From NCBI RefSeq assembly GCF_000325665.1, contig NC_019908.1, forward strand, positions 558,001 through 622,000: a DNA stretch of 64,000 nt, given 5' to 3'. How positions within the stretch are numbered: position 1 is the stretch's first letter; each line of letters opens with the position of its first letter. Below, in pieces: positions 17,148 through 26,900 of this stretch. Source of the DNA: Brachyspira pilosicoli P43/6/78 (lineage in GTDB: Bacteria > Spirochaetota > Brachyspiria > Brachyspirales > Brachyspiraceae). The position numbers and the translations under genes are program-made. A model generated the notes under the pieces. It did no database searches. It saw nothing but the letters and a program-made list of their open reading frames with translations, and was not told the origin of the DNA.

Positions 17148-17582
17148 ATGTTAAAAATAAAAGTAATCAATAAGTCAAAAAATCCTCTTCCTAAATATCA
17201 AACTCTTGGAGCTTCAGGTTTAGATTTGCATGCTAATATAGATGCTCCTATTACATTAAATAAAAATGATATAGTTTTAGTGCCTACAGGTTTATATATA
17301 GAAATACCAGATGGCTATGAAGCTCAGATTAGAAGCAGAAGTTCATTAGCATTAAAAAATGGAATATTTTGTTTGAACTCTCCTGCTACCATTGATAGTG
17401 ATTATAGAGGAGAATTAAAAATTATATTAGCTGCTCTCACTGACAAACCTTTCACTATTAATGCAGGCGACAGAATTGCACAGATGGTATTTGCAAAGGT
17501 AGAAAAAGCAGAGTTTGAAGAGGTTGAAGAGCTTTCTGATTCAATTAGAGGAGAAGGCGGTTTTGGAAGCACTAATATATAA
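17148..17582 (+). CDS. dut: dUTP diphosphatase (dUTPase)
   Basis: Dut hydrolyses dUTP to dUMP and PPi, keeping uracil out of DNA and supplying dTMP synthesis. The 144-residue protein has all five trimeric dUTPase motifs: GASGLDLHAN, PTGLYIEIP, RSRSSLALKNG, the substrate-binding DSDYRGELKI, and the C-terminal Gly-rich arm RGEGGFGSTN. It starts 16 bp after the permease gene and is followed by a strong terminator. Confidence 0.95.
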   Translation: MLKIKVINKSKNPLPKYQTLGASGLDLHANIDAPITLNKNDIVLVPTGLYIEIPDGYEAQIRSRSSLALKNGIFCLNSPATIDSDYRGELKIILAALTDKPFTINAGDRIAQMVFAKVEKAEFEEVEELSDSIRGEGGFGSTNI

Positions 17583-17608
17583 TTAAATATTAGTTTTTAA
17601 TTGTTTTA

Positions 17609-17660
17609 AGTTAAAATAAAAATAGGATGTTATTTAAACACCCTATTTTTTATTTTAACT
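17609..17660. terminator. Bidirectional terminator between dut and ackA
   Basis: AGTTAAAATAAAAATAGGATGTT (17609-17631) pairs with a nearly exact complement ending at 17660, with one G-U and one bulge. The convergent ackA gene ends at 17679. Confidence 0.8.
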
Positions 17661-17678
17661 TTTTTATTTATTATTATT

Positions 17679-18868
17679 TTAAAGTACAATATTGTAAGTA
17701 TCCATTGCTATAGCTTTTTCTTCATCTGTAGCTATAACATAAAGCTTAATAGCAGCACCATCTTTTTCAAAATTAGCACAGCCTCTAGCTTTAGCATTCT
17801 TATCAACATCACATTTAATACCAAGTTCATCTAAACCTTCAAGTATTCTTCCTCTAATATAAGCACTATTCTCACCTATACCGCCAGTAAATACTATACC
17901 GTCAAGATGTCCAAGTACAGCCATATAAGAACCTATATATTTTTTTACTCTATAGCAGAACATTTTTATTAGCAAGTTCAGCTTTAGGGTTTAGTTTTAG
18001 AAGCTTCCTCTAAGTTTCTCATATCATTACTAACACCAGAAACACCTAAAAGTCCGCTTTTTTTATTTATAATATTATCAATTTCTTTAGCAGATAAGTT
18101 TTCTTTACCCATCATAAAAGTAACAACAGCAGGGTCCATATCACCAGACCTAGTACCCATTACTAAACCTTCTAATGGAGTTAAACCCATACTAGTATCA
18201 ACAGATTCGCCATTTTTTACAGCAGTAACACTAGCACCATTACCTAAGTGACAAACTATAACATTAGCATTAGGTTTGTTAGTTGCCTTACAGAATTCAC
18301 CATATACATATTTATGTGAAGTACCATGGAAACCATAACGGCGAACTTTATATTTATCATACCACTCATGAGGAACAGCATACATATAAGCATGTTCAGG
18401 TATAGTTTGATGGAAGCTTGTATCAAATACAGCAACCATTTTTACATCTTTTAATATTTCTTGACAAGCTCTTATACCTTGTAAACCTGCTGGGTTATGT
18501 AAAGGAGCAATATCGCAGCAAGCTTCTATAGCTTTTATAGCTTCTTCTGTTATTAAAGTACTTTTGCTGAATGCTTCTCCGCCATGTACTACTCTATGTC
18601 CTACTCCAGATATTTCACTCATATCAGATATTACGCCTACTTCTTTATCTGTTAAAAGAGAAAAAATTAAACTCATACCTGCTTTATGGTCAGGAACTTT
18701 TTGTTCTATCTTTTTTTCTTTTCCTTTTTCTACAGCTGTATGCTTTAAAGCACTTATCTCTTCGCCTATTTTTTCTAATAGACCTTTTGCTAATACTTTT
18801 GCTTCAGGCATAGAAAATAATTGATATTTAATACTAGAACTACCAGAATTTATCACTAATACATTCAT
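17679..18868 (-). pseudogene. ackA: Acetate kinase, interrupted by two single-base indels
   Basis: Acetate kinase makes ATP and acetate from acetyl phosphate and is a key ATP source in fermenters. The 5' part (17984-18868) encodes NSGSSSIKYQLF, GFHGTSHKYV, LGNGASVTAV and GTRSGDMDP, then stops after EEASKTKP. The 3' part (from about 17960 to 17679) continues in another frame with [19 protein letters not shown] to the normal end. Removing one C from the CCC at 17987-17989 and one A from the A5 at 17963-17967 (minus-strand sense) restores [15 protein letters not shown] and a normal length of about 397 residues. Sequencing error or a true null allele are both possible. Confidence 0.9.
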
Positions 18869-18900
18869 AAAATAACTCCATTATTATTTATAATTCAGTC

Positions 18901-18928
18901 ATTATAACATACTAATTATATTTATCAA
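18901..18928 (-). promoter_or_regulatory. Sigma70-type promoter of ackA
   Basis: On the minus strand TTGATA (18923-18928) and TATAAT (18901-18906) are separated by 16 bp, about 30 bp before the ackA ATG. Confidence 0.55.
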
Positions 18929-18999
18929 TAAAACTTACAATATTTTTGTTTAGAAATTATATGTAAACTAAATATATTTTTTATTTATTAAACTAAAAT

Positions 19000-19407
19000 T
19001 CAATATTTTATCTCTTCATATATTAAAGGCTCATCTCTAAATGTTGTGTATATTTCTAATATGTTATTTGTTATACTAAATGAATAAGCTGTTTGAAGTA
19101 TTGATAAATATTCACCTTCTGCATTTCTTCTTTTTACATCAGCAGTTTTTCTTGTAGTATTTATCATAGATATTGATATTTTATCATTTTCTATTTTGCA
19201 ATCTGCCCAATAATCATTAACAGAAGATTTACCATATATTTTATCTTTATCAATGCTTATAGTGATATTCATATAGCTATACATATTGATGAGCTTATAT
19301 ACTTTTATTGGTTCTATTTTTTTAGAATCTTCCTGCAAAAAAACAGCATTATGCTTGCAAGAAATAAAAATTAGAAAAAATAATATTATAATTTTTTTTA
19401 AAATAAT
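19000..19407 (-). CDS. Small lipoprotein, META/HslJ-like, start uncertain
   Basis: An open frame from about 19407 encodes a basic start (ILKK), a hydrophobic run and the lipobox FISC, so the mature protein would be a lipoprotein of about 119 residues. Its strand pattern (YWADCKIENDKISI ... TRKTAD ... EGEYLSILQTAYSFSI) resembles META/HslJ domains of unknown function. No ATG is available. GGGGAG is followed 6 nt later by ATT at 19405-19407, which could be a rare start, or a base may be missing in the A8 run. The first standard alternative start, TTG at 19338, would lose the signal sequence. It overlaps the end of the upstream GNAT-like gene by 10 bp. Confidence 0.6.
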   Translation of the reverse strand: MILKKIIILFFLIFISCKHNAVFLQEDSKKIEPIKVYKLINMYSYMNITISIDKDKIYGKSSVNDYWADCKIENDKISISMINTTRKTADVKRRNAEGEYLSILQTAYSFSITNNILEIYTTFRDEPLIYEEIKY

Positions 19408-19888
19408 GTAAGCTCCCCTTCTTTGCTTGAACCAGAATCATCAAATGACTCCATACTGTTTGCAGCATCTAATGAAGATATATTACCTTTAAGTGCATCT
19501 TCAAATAATGGCGAACTTATAAGTCTATTATATCCCTGATTTGTTCCTTTATCGAATGTTATATCTGGGTGAAGTTTTATTGCATGCAAAAGAAGAAGCT
19601 TACCAAAACCTCCCCTTCTATATGGAAAGCTTATATATATGTATTTAAGCATATTATCTTTATCTACATAATAATAACCTTCTATTCTTCCATCTATTGT
19701 TAAAAGACCAACATTTTGATTATTATTATTAATTATCTTATAGAAAAAATTATCAGTGTATACAACTTCTTTATTATCTTTTATCTTAATATTTTTATAA
19801 AATTAATTAACTCATTTTTGTATAAACTATTATATTCAATAACAATTACTGAAGGATATTCTTCATGGTCTATTGTTAAAACAGGCAT
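19398..19888 (-). pseudogene. GNAT-like acetyltransferase, frameshifted
   Basis: ATG at 19888 with GGAGAA upstream opens a frame (MPVLTIDHEEYPSVIVIEYN) that stops after about 35 codons. The frame continues as KNIKIKDNKEVVYTDN and runs through YIYISFPYRRGGFGKLLLLH, an acetyl-CoA-binding-like R-x-x-G-x-G loop of GNAT enzymes, to the stop at 19398. Adding one base near the A4 at 19799-19802 (minus-strand T4) restores INFYKNIKI and a single protein of about 163 residues. The GNAT call rests mainly on the loop. The C-terminal Ser/Asp-rich tail is unusual. The downstream lipoprotein gene overlaps it. Confidence 0.6.
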
Positions 19889-19961
19889 ATAAAATTCTCC
19901 CAAAACTATAAAAAATCTCTATTACAATATCGGAAATATTGTTAATATATATACTAATTAA

Positions 19962-19990
19962 TTGACTTAAAAAGTTAATAGCTATATATT
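19962..19990 (+). promoter_or_regulatory. Sigma70-type promoter of the barrel protein-tenA unit
   Basis: TTGACT at 19962-19967 and TATATT at 19985-19990, 17 bp apart, lie about 30 bp before the start at 20021. Confidence 0.5.
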
Positions 19991-20020
19991 ATTAATATAA
20001 TAAATATTTAGGATTAATTT

Positions 20021-20701
20021 ATGAAAAAAACTATAATTTTATTATTTTTATTTTCTATTAGCAATTTATTTGCAGCACCAGGCTTTTTTAGTTTAGGATA
20101 TGTTATAACATTAGCTGGAAGTTTGCCTGAATACAAAATAGAAAAAAATGGCGGAAGTCTAAATAAAAGTGATTATCAAACTCAATCATATTTTGAAGGC
20201 GGTATAATATTACAAACAGCTTATAATTTTATAGTAAGTTCAAGAACACAATCTGCTATAACACTTGGTATTGATTTTGGATATCATAGAGATGCTTTTA
20301 GTTTTATAGATTATAATATTAAGAAAAAATATGCTAATTTGTTTGACAGCATACTTGTGGGAGGATATTTAGAATCAACAATATATGGCTTTATGCTTGG
20401 AGTTGGAGGCGGAGTAAAAATAGCTTTGGGCGGAAACTATAGATATGATAATATAATAGAGCTTCTTAATTATAGCAGATTAAAAGACAGGTTTGATGAT
20501 TTATATATACCATATATAAAAGTTGTAGTTGGTTATAAATTTTATAAAAATTATTCAAGCAGCAGTTTAAGCTTTTATTTTAATTATGATTTTCCTAATG
20601 TTAAAGTAAAAGGAGTTGCTCCAGATGTTCAGAAATTGGCTGCAATAGATTTAGGAGTGCAGATAACAGGACATTTTAATTTTATAGAAGACTATTATTA
20701 A
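20021..20701 (+). CDS. Probable outer-membrane beta-barrel protein
   Basis: This is a 226-residue protein with a signal peptide (MKKTIILLFLFSISNLFA) followed by alternating aromatic and Gly-rich amphipathic strands, as expected for a small outer-membrane barrel. It resembles the protein at 59335-60009: both have a YIPYIK block followed by a YFNYDF block and a similar length and end. Function is unknown. It lies 31 bp before tenA and may share its transcript. Confidence 0.65.
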   Translation: MKKTIILLFLFSISNLFAAPGFFSLGYVITLAGSLPEYKIEKNGGSLNKSDYQTQSYFEGGIILQTAYNFIVSSRTQSAITLGIDFGYHRDAFSFIDYNIKKKYANLFDSILVGGYLESTIYGFMLGVGGGVKIALGGNYRYDNIIELLNYSRLKDRFDDLYIPYIKVVVGYKFYKNYSSSSLSFYFNYDFPNVKVKGVAPDVQKLAAIDLGVQITGHFNFIEDYY

Positions 20702-20732
20702 TTAATAAAACTAATAGACTAAGGAATTGAGA

Positions 20733-21392
20733 ATGGATTTTTCTAAAAAAGTATGGAATAAAAATATAAAGAACTATCAAAAAATAAAAGATATGCCATT
20801 TAATAAAGAATTGATGGAAGGCTCTTTAGATAAAAATAAATTTGCCTACTATATAGAACAAGATGCTCATTACTTGAAATATTATTCAAAAGTTTTGGCA
20901 ATAATATCTTCAAAAATAGATGATACTGATAATGCAATTGCATTTTTAAAATCTTCTATTAATTCATATATAGTTGAAGAAGAAGTGGTGCATAAATATT
21001 TTAGAGAGTTATTTAATTTTAAAAATACAAATAAAATAACAACTGCTAATTTAGGATACACTAGTTTTTTAATAAATACAGCGCATACTGAATCTGTAGA
21101 AGTTGCAGCATCAGCTATACTTCCTTGTTTTTGGATATACAATGAAATAGGCAAATATATAAAAGAAAATGCTGTCACTAAAAATAATCCTTATAAAAAA
21201 TGGATAGACACTTATGCAGATGAAGAGTTTTCTAAATCTACTTACAATATGATTAGTATTATTGATAATATGTATTTAAAAGCTTCTAAAACAAATAAAG
21301 ATAAAATGATTAAGGCTTTTGATACTGCTTTTATTTGGGAATATAGATTTTGGAATGATGCATACAATTTAGAAGTATTTAATAAAATATAA
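20733..21392 (+). CDS. tenA: TenA family thiaminase II / aminopyrimidine aminohydrolase
   Basis: TenA salvages thiamine breakdown products by hydrolysing aminopyrimidine to HMP, or cleaves thiamine. The helical 219-residue protein has the family blocks YIEQDAHYLKYYSKVLA, HTESVEVAASAILPCFWIY (with the catalytic Cys of the TenA_C class) and WEYRFWNDAY near the end. AAGGAA lies 6 nt before ATG 20733; a TTG at 20727 is unlikely. No other thiamine gene or TPP riboswitch is visible nearby. Confidence 0.9.
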   Translation: MDFSKKVWNKNIKNYQKIKDMPFNKELMEGSLDKNKFAYYIEQDAHYLKYYSKVLAIISSKIDDTDNAIAFLKSSINSYIVEEEVVHKYFRELFNFKNTNKITTANLGYTSFLINTAHTESVEVAASAILPCFWIYNEIGKYIKENAVTKNNPYKKWIDTYADEEFSKSTYNMISIIDNMYLKASKTNKDKMIKAFDTAFIWEYRFWNDAYNLEVFNKI

Positions 21393-22613
21393 TTATTTTT
21401 TTATTTTTATTGGAAGCAGTCTTTCTAATTCTGTTTTAGATACTTGAGTGTTGCCTGTTATTAAACTTAAGACTTTTATATTAGTTTCATCATTTAAAGC
21501 ATTATAAATATCTTCTAAACTATAATTTTTATTATAATTTTTTAATGGGTATATAATGTTTACATGATTTTCACATACAAACTCTCTCTCTTTTACTATT
21601 GCTGATTTTATATTAATATTTCTATGAGAGCCTGTTATTCTATTAACTGCTATAACTTCTTCTTTTATTATTAAATCTTCTGAAATATTTTTTATATACT
21701 GAAGTTTTCTTTTATTTGGTATAACAATGTTGCCATTTACTATATTAGAAGAATATATTAGAGGTATTGCATTATTTTTAGTTTCTGTAAGATTTTCTTT
21801 ATATTTATTCCAAGCTATACTTCCTGTTTTTACAGAATATCCTATTTCTTTTAGGCTAATTGTATATTTGTATGCTTTATTTAAAAATAGTTTATCTTCT
21901 GTAAATATTGTAATATTATTTTTTGAAAATATGTATTTTTTATTTTTTTTATTGTTAGTTTTTTTGAGTATTAAAAGCATTACTTTTTGATTTGCCATAT
22001 AAAAGTTATCAGAGCCATCTACTATGTGCAAATATTCTATACTGCTATTATTTATTATATATTCTCTTAATTTAGAAAAGAATGCTCCGTTATTCATTGA
22101 AGGAGGCACTACATAGGCTAAATATCCGTCATCATTAAGAAGCTCTAAACCTATTTTTATAAATAAAGAAAATATATTAACCCTTCCGTTTATAATGTCT
22201 TTAAATCTTGATTTTTGCTCTTTATCTAATTTGAACTCAAAATATGGAGGATTTCCAATTATATAATCATATTTAATAGATTTATCAGTGTCAAGCTTTA
22301 AAGTATCCAAGCATTTTATGTCGGCATTATTTATTAGTTTTTTTGATATACTAACTAAACTCTCATCAATATCAAATCCATGCATATGAGCATTCTTAAA
22401 ATATTCTCTGCAAGATAAAAGAAACTCTCCACTTCCGCAAGCTGGGTCTAATATTTTTACATTATCTTTTTTTTCTGAGATATTTATTAATTCTTTTAAA
22501 AGTAAATCTCTTATACTTTTAGGCGTAAAATACTGCCCTAGTTTTTTTCTTTTTTCTATATTCGTGTTTTTTAAATAATCTATACTTTCTTTTGTATATT
22601 CTTTTATCATCAT
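21393..22613 (-). CDS. Type II DNA adenine-N6 methyltransferase (restriction-modification)
   Basis: The 406-residue enzyme methylates adenine within a target site and protects host DNA from the adjacent nuclease. Motif X-like KLGQYFTP at residues 24-31, SAM motif I DPACGSGEFLL, and catalytic motif IV NPPYFEF occur in the gamma-class order, followed by a C-terminal target-recognition region. It lies 7 bp downstream of the putative restriction gene on the same strand, forming one operon. The recognition sequence cannot be read from the protein. The gene directly abuts the convergent tenA. Confidence 0.9.
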   Translation of the reverse strand: MMIKEYTKESIDYLKNTNIEKRKKLGQYFTPKSIRDLLLKELINISEKKDNVKILDPACGSGEFLLSCREYFKNAHMHGFDIDESLVSISKKLINNADIKCLDTLKLDTDKSIKYDYIIGNPPYFEFKLDKEQKSRFKDIINGRVNIFSLFIKIGLELLNDDGYLAYVVPPSMNNGAFFSKLREYIINNSSIEYLHIVDGSDNFYMANQKVMLLILKKTNNKKNKKYIFSKNNITIFTEDKLFLNKAYKYTISLKEIGYSVKTGSIAWNKYKENLTETKNNAIPLIYSSNIVNGNIVIPNKRKLQYIKNISEDLIIKEEVIAVNRITGSHRNINIKSAIVKEREFVCENHVNIIYPLKNYNKNYSLEDIYNALNDETNIKVLSLITGNTQVSKTELERLLPIKIKK

Positions 22614-22620
22614 TTCTCTC

Positions 22621-23325
22621 TTATAAACTATTACAAAACTCTATAACATTATCTTCGCATTTTTCTCTATCTTCATGTAAAAAATAATCTATTTTAGCAT
22701 TTTCATTTATTGTCTTATTTTGCTCATAAGCACGCCTCACATAAACATTAAATCCTCTATCAAACTTGTAAGCAAATAAATTATCTTTATTATTTTTTTT
22801 AATTTTCTTTTTGAAACTATCTTCAAGTTTTTTTATCTCTTCAAAAAAATCTATTAGCTCATCTCGCTCATTCATAGGAAGCACATCATTACCCATAAAA
22901 AAAGTAACATCTCCTCTACCATAAGAACCAAATATATAAATAGAATTCGCTTTAGGAAGATTGCTGTTCCACATTGGTTTTGAAGATATATTGCTGCTGT
23001 ATTTTATTTCTATAGATATAATTTTTTTGTTTGTAAATACAAGAAAATCAGGGAAATTCTGACTTCCATAAGGCTGCGATACAAAACAATTTTCAAAACT
23101 CTTGTCTTCTAAAGCATATATATTATCAATAATCTTATCAGACTTTTTATTTAAAATATCAGTTTTCAAAATAGAAAGCACTTTTTTTATTTCTATATCA
23201 TTTCTTCTATTGAATCCTGCCTTCTTTAAAGCGGTCTCAAATCTATCTTCAAACTCAGCTCCTTTTTTACTTTTGAGCCACTCTTTTTTATTATTTTTTA
23301 TATCTATAAATATATCTCTAAGCAT
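22621..23325 (-). CDS. Probable type II restriction endonuclease (PD-(D/E)XK)
   Basis: The 234-residue protein shows a PD-(D/E)XK nuclease core: FPDFLVF at about residue 90, then IISIEIKYSS with the E-x-K element. This is followed by KPMWNSNLPKANSIYIFGSYG, a block I associate with type II restriction enzymes. The gene precedes the methyltransferase by 7 bp in the same direction. Restriction upstream of modification is unusual for safety during establishment, but it occurs. Specificity is unknown. Both genes look intact. Confidence 0.75.
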   Translation of the reverse strand: MLRDIFIDIKNNKKEWLKSKKGAEFEDRFETALKKAGFNRRNDIEIKKVLSILKTDILNKKSDKIIDNIYALEDKSFENCFVSQPYGSQNFPDFLVFTNKKIISIEIKYSSNISSKPMWNSNLPKANSIYIFGSYGRGDVTFFMGNDVLPMNERDELIDFFEEIKKLEDSFKKKIKKNNKDNLFAYKFDRGFNVYVRRAYEQNKTINENAKIDYFLHEDREKCEDNVIEFCNSL

Positions 23326-23362
23326 TGTAATAATATATTTTAGAAAAATAATATTGTCAATA

Positions 23363-23968
23363 TTATTCTAATTTACAAATATTACTAAAACCAGCAACTG
23401 GCACTCCTAAGCCTCTTATAAGTCTAGCCCAATAATTAACCTGTGCAGCTGTTGAAGCTAATATCAATATAGCTCTTTCAGAATATTCTTTTTTTACCTC
23501 ATTTATTAATTCTTCTGATATTACAACAGGAGTTTTTGTTATAGCAGATATATATTTTAATGCTATTTTCTCTTTTTTTGATAAAGAAATACAATTATCT
23601 ATATCTTTATTTTGTAATGCTTTAATTTCTTCATCTGTTACATTTTCTTTGTCATACTCAAAACTATTCATATCTATACAAAAAGGACAAGATACATCTA
23701 TTGATATTTGTATTCTTATAAGCTTTAATAATCTTTTAGGTACTTCTTTATCATCATGCGTTATTAAAGATTCTAATATACCAGAACTAATAGCTGTTTT
23801 TGGATTCCAAGCTAAAATCTTTGCAAGCAGTAAATCTTTTTTTACTTTTTTACTTGCTATCCATATTGGAAATCTTAAAAAAAATGGTATCCTTTTAGGG
23901 GGATTAATATATGCTTTATCTTGAGACTCAAAATAATTGCTTTTGTCTTTAATATTAAATTTAAACAT
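23363..23968 (-). CDS. Carboxymuconolactone decarboxylase / AhpD-like family protein
   Basis: The 201-residue all-helical protein has the AhpD-type redox motif CPFCIDMN (CxxC near residue 94), after ISIDVS, and the later VNYWARLIRGLGVP block. The family includes peroxidase-supporting disulfide reductases and many proteins of unknown role. It follows addA by 13 bp on the same strand and may be cotranscribed with it, though no functional link is evident. A redox-protective role is an inference from the CxxC. Confidence 0.8.
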   Translation of the reverse strand: MFKFNIKDKSNYFESQDKAYINPPKRIPFFLRFPIWIASKKVKKDLLLAKILAWNPKTAISSGILESLITHDDKEVPKRLLKLIRIQISIDVSCPFCIDMNSFEYDKENVTDEEIKALQNKDIDNCISLSKKEKIALKYISAITKTPVVISEELINEVKKEYSERAILILASTAAQVNYWARLIRGLGVPVAGFSNICKLE

Positions 23969-23981
23969 CGTATATTTCCTT

Positions 23982-26900
23982 TTATCCTAAAAATATTAAA
24001 TCTATATATATTTCACTATCTATATTAAATGTTTTTTTTACAATATCTCTATACATTTCAAGCTGTGTTTTATATTTATCTTCTTTTTCTTTAGAATATT
24101 TTGTGGTTTTATAATCTAAAATAAAATATTCTTCGCTTATGTTTTTTGTAATTATATCTATTTTGGCATTAATAATTTGAGTTCTATTTTCAATTAGTTT
24201 TCTCTCTTGAAACTTATGTTCCCTTGAAACTATTAATTCTTCTCCATTTATAATATTTGCTATATGCTTATTGTTTATAAAGTTTGAAAAATATTTATCT
24301 AGCTTTTTTCTTAAATCTTTTTCATCATAATGTTTATTTTGTTTTATGGTGTCATTTTTTATTTTTTCTATATAACTCTCTTTATGCAATTTATATTCAT
24401 CAAAATTAAAATGCTCAAGCAAGTTATGCATTAAAATACCCATATCTATTGCTTTTATTGTTTCAAGATTTTCTAAATCAAAATTTTTATCATCATTTAA
24501 AGAAATAGAAATATTTTTATTTAATAATCTGCTAATAATATTTTTATCAAAATCCATTTCAAATACTTCTGAAGGATTAACATATTCTATTTTTTTTGTT
24601 TTTTCGCTTATAGTATCATTAATATTTATAGAATCTATTTTTTTATTTATTTTTTCTAAATTATTAATATATAATTCATTTAAATCATAATTAGTATTTT
24701 TTGATATTCCATATGAGTAATAATCCATAAACTCATTAGTATTATCATCAATATAAATTAAATCATCTGTTGTATTATTTACAGAATCTTCTATATTAAA
24801 ATGATGATAAGCCTCTATATAATTTCTATACGATTTAGGGTCATCAAACCTTTTATATCTATCCTCACCAGATATTATTAATCTTTCTTTTGCTCTTGTT
24901 AAAGCAACATATAAAAGCCGCTTTTTTTCAGACTTATCTGCTAAAGAATTATAATTATCATCTTTAGAAAAGAATTTTAATTTTTCTTCTATTTCTCCAT
25001 GTATAGGAATCTCTATATATGGAAAGTTTTCAACAAAATCAAACATATTGTTTTGAGCAGTTCTATAATGTCCAGCTCCTGCTAAAAAGACATTATTAAA
25101 CTCCAACCCCTTAGATTTATGTATAGTCATTATTCTAATAGCATCAACTGATAATTTTGGTATTGTAGCATAAGAAATATCTTTAGCATTCATATCTAAA
25201 CTTATAACAAAATCATAAATGTTAACCCCAGCTCTATTTTCAAAATCATAAGCTAGTTTTTTTAATTTTTCTATATTAGCATAAGATATTTCTGCATCTT
25301 CTTTAAGCATCAAATAATTATAATAATTTGTATCAACACATATTGTCTCTATTGCATCATAAGAAGACATTGTACTTATTTTTAATTCTATATTATTTAA
25401 TAACTCTTTTGCTTTTTTTAATTCATCATAATATTTTTTTTCCTTTGCTATTTCTAAAGTTTTTTCTTTGCAATCATTAAGTGAAAAATAATCATATAAA
25501 TTGTAATTTCCATTTAGTTTTAAATCTATTGAGAAATCATATAAATTGGCAATCTTTATATCAAATAATTCAGACATTAGTAAACTTTGTAATAGTGAAT
25601 AATCTTTTAAAACTAAATACTTAAGACATATTATTAAATTAGATATTTCAACTCTGTCGTAAAATCCATTTCCGCCATCAACATAATAAGGTATTTTTTC
25701 TTCGGCAAATACTGATAAATAAATATTTAATCTGCTAAATGTTTGAAGAAGTATCGCTGTATTTTTATAATCATTTTTCAAATTTGTTTTTATGAACTTT
25801 GCTATGGCATACGCTTCCAATATGGTTTTAGAATCACTGTTTAATTTTATATCATCATCAATATTATTATTAAAAACTAATAAGGAAACTAATTTATTTT
25901 TTGTATTATCATTTTGTCCTGAGATTAAATTATCATCTTTTTTATATTTTATAGTATCATCTTTAAATATTGTGTTTTCAAAAATGTCATTAAAGAAGTT
26001 TATAAGCATTTCTTTACTTCTGTAATTATCTTGCAAATATCTCACATAATCTTCAAAAATATTTTGAGCATTTCTAAATACATTTAAATCTGCATTTCTA
26101 AATCTATATATAGATTGTTTTCTGTCACCAACTATAAGTATTTTTTTATCTTTTATGGTAGTTTCTTTTGTAATTTCTCTATTTCCAAATACTATTAAAT
26201 TGATAAAAGAAAATTGAAGTTTGCTTGTATCTTGAGCTTCATCTAATATTACGGTATTAATATTATCTCTTATTTCTTTGTTTATTGTATTATTTTCTAA
26301 TGCTTCTATAGCTTTTGAAATCATATCTTCATGGGAATATACTCCCATTTCTCTTTTAGTGTTTTCAAATTTATTATAGGCTTCTTTTATGAAATTAATG
26401 AGTGATATATATAGATTTTTATTTTTTTGTATTTTTATATACTTTTCAAAATTTGGTATAAGAATATCTTTTAATTCATCAAAAGCTGTTTTAAAATCAG
26501 TGTACTTAGTTTTTCCAAGCTTTCTCTTGTTTTTTATATTATCTAAAGAGTTTAATATATCATAATATAAATTTTCTATGTTTTTAATATCTTTTGATTT
26601 TTTTATAATATCTATTGACTCATTAATAGAATCTAGTATATTTTTTATAGTAATGCCTTCAGTCTTTTCAGGTTTATTTTCTATTAAATAATTTATAGTT
26701 TTAAACATCTCATTATAAGCATTATCATAAAGTTCTATCTCTAAAATCTTATTAGCTTCTTCTTCAAATGTTTTTATATTTTCTAACCTTGGTTTTATTT
26801 TTATTAGAAAATTAAATATATCATTTATAAATTTATCTTTAGATTCATCTGTAAATATTCTATAATTTTTTCTAATCTCTTCTGAAAACTCATTATCATT

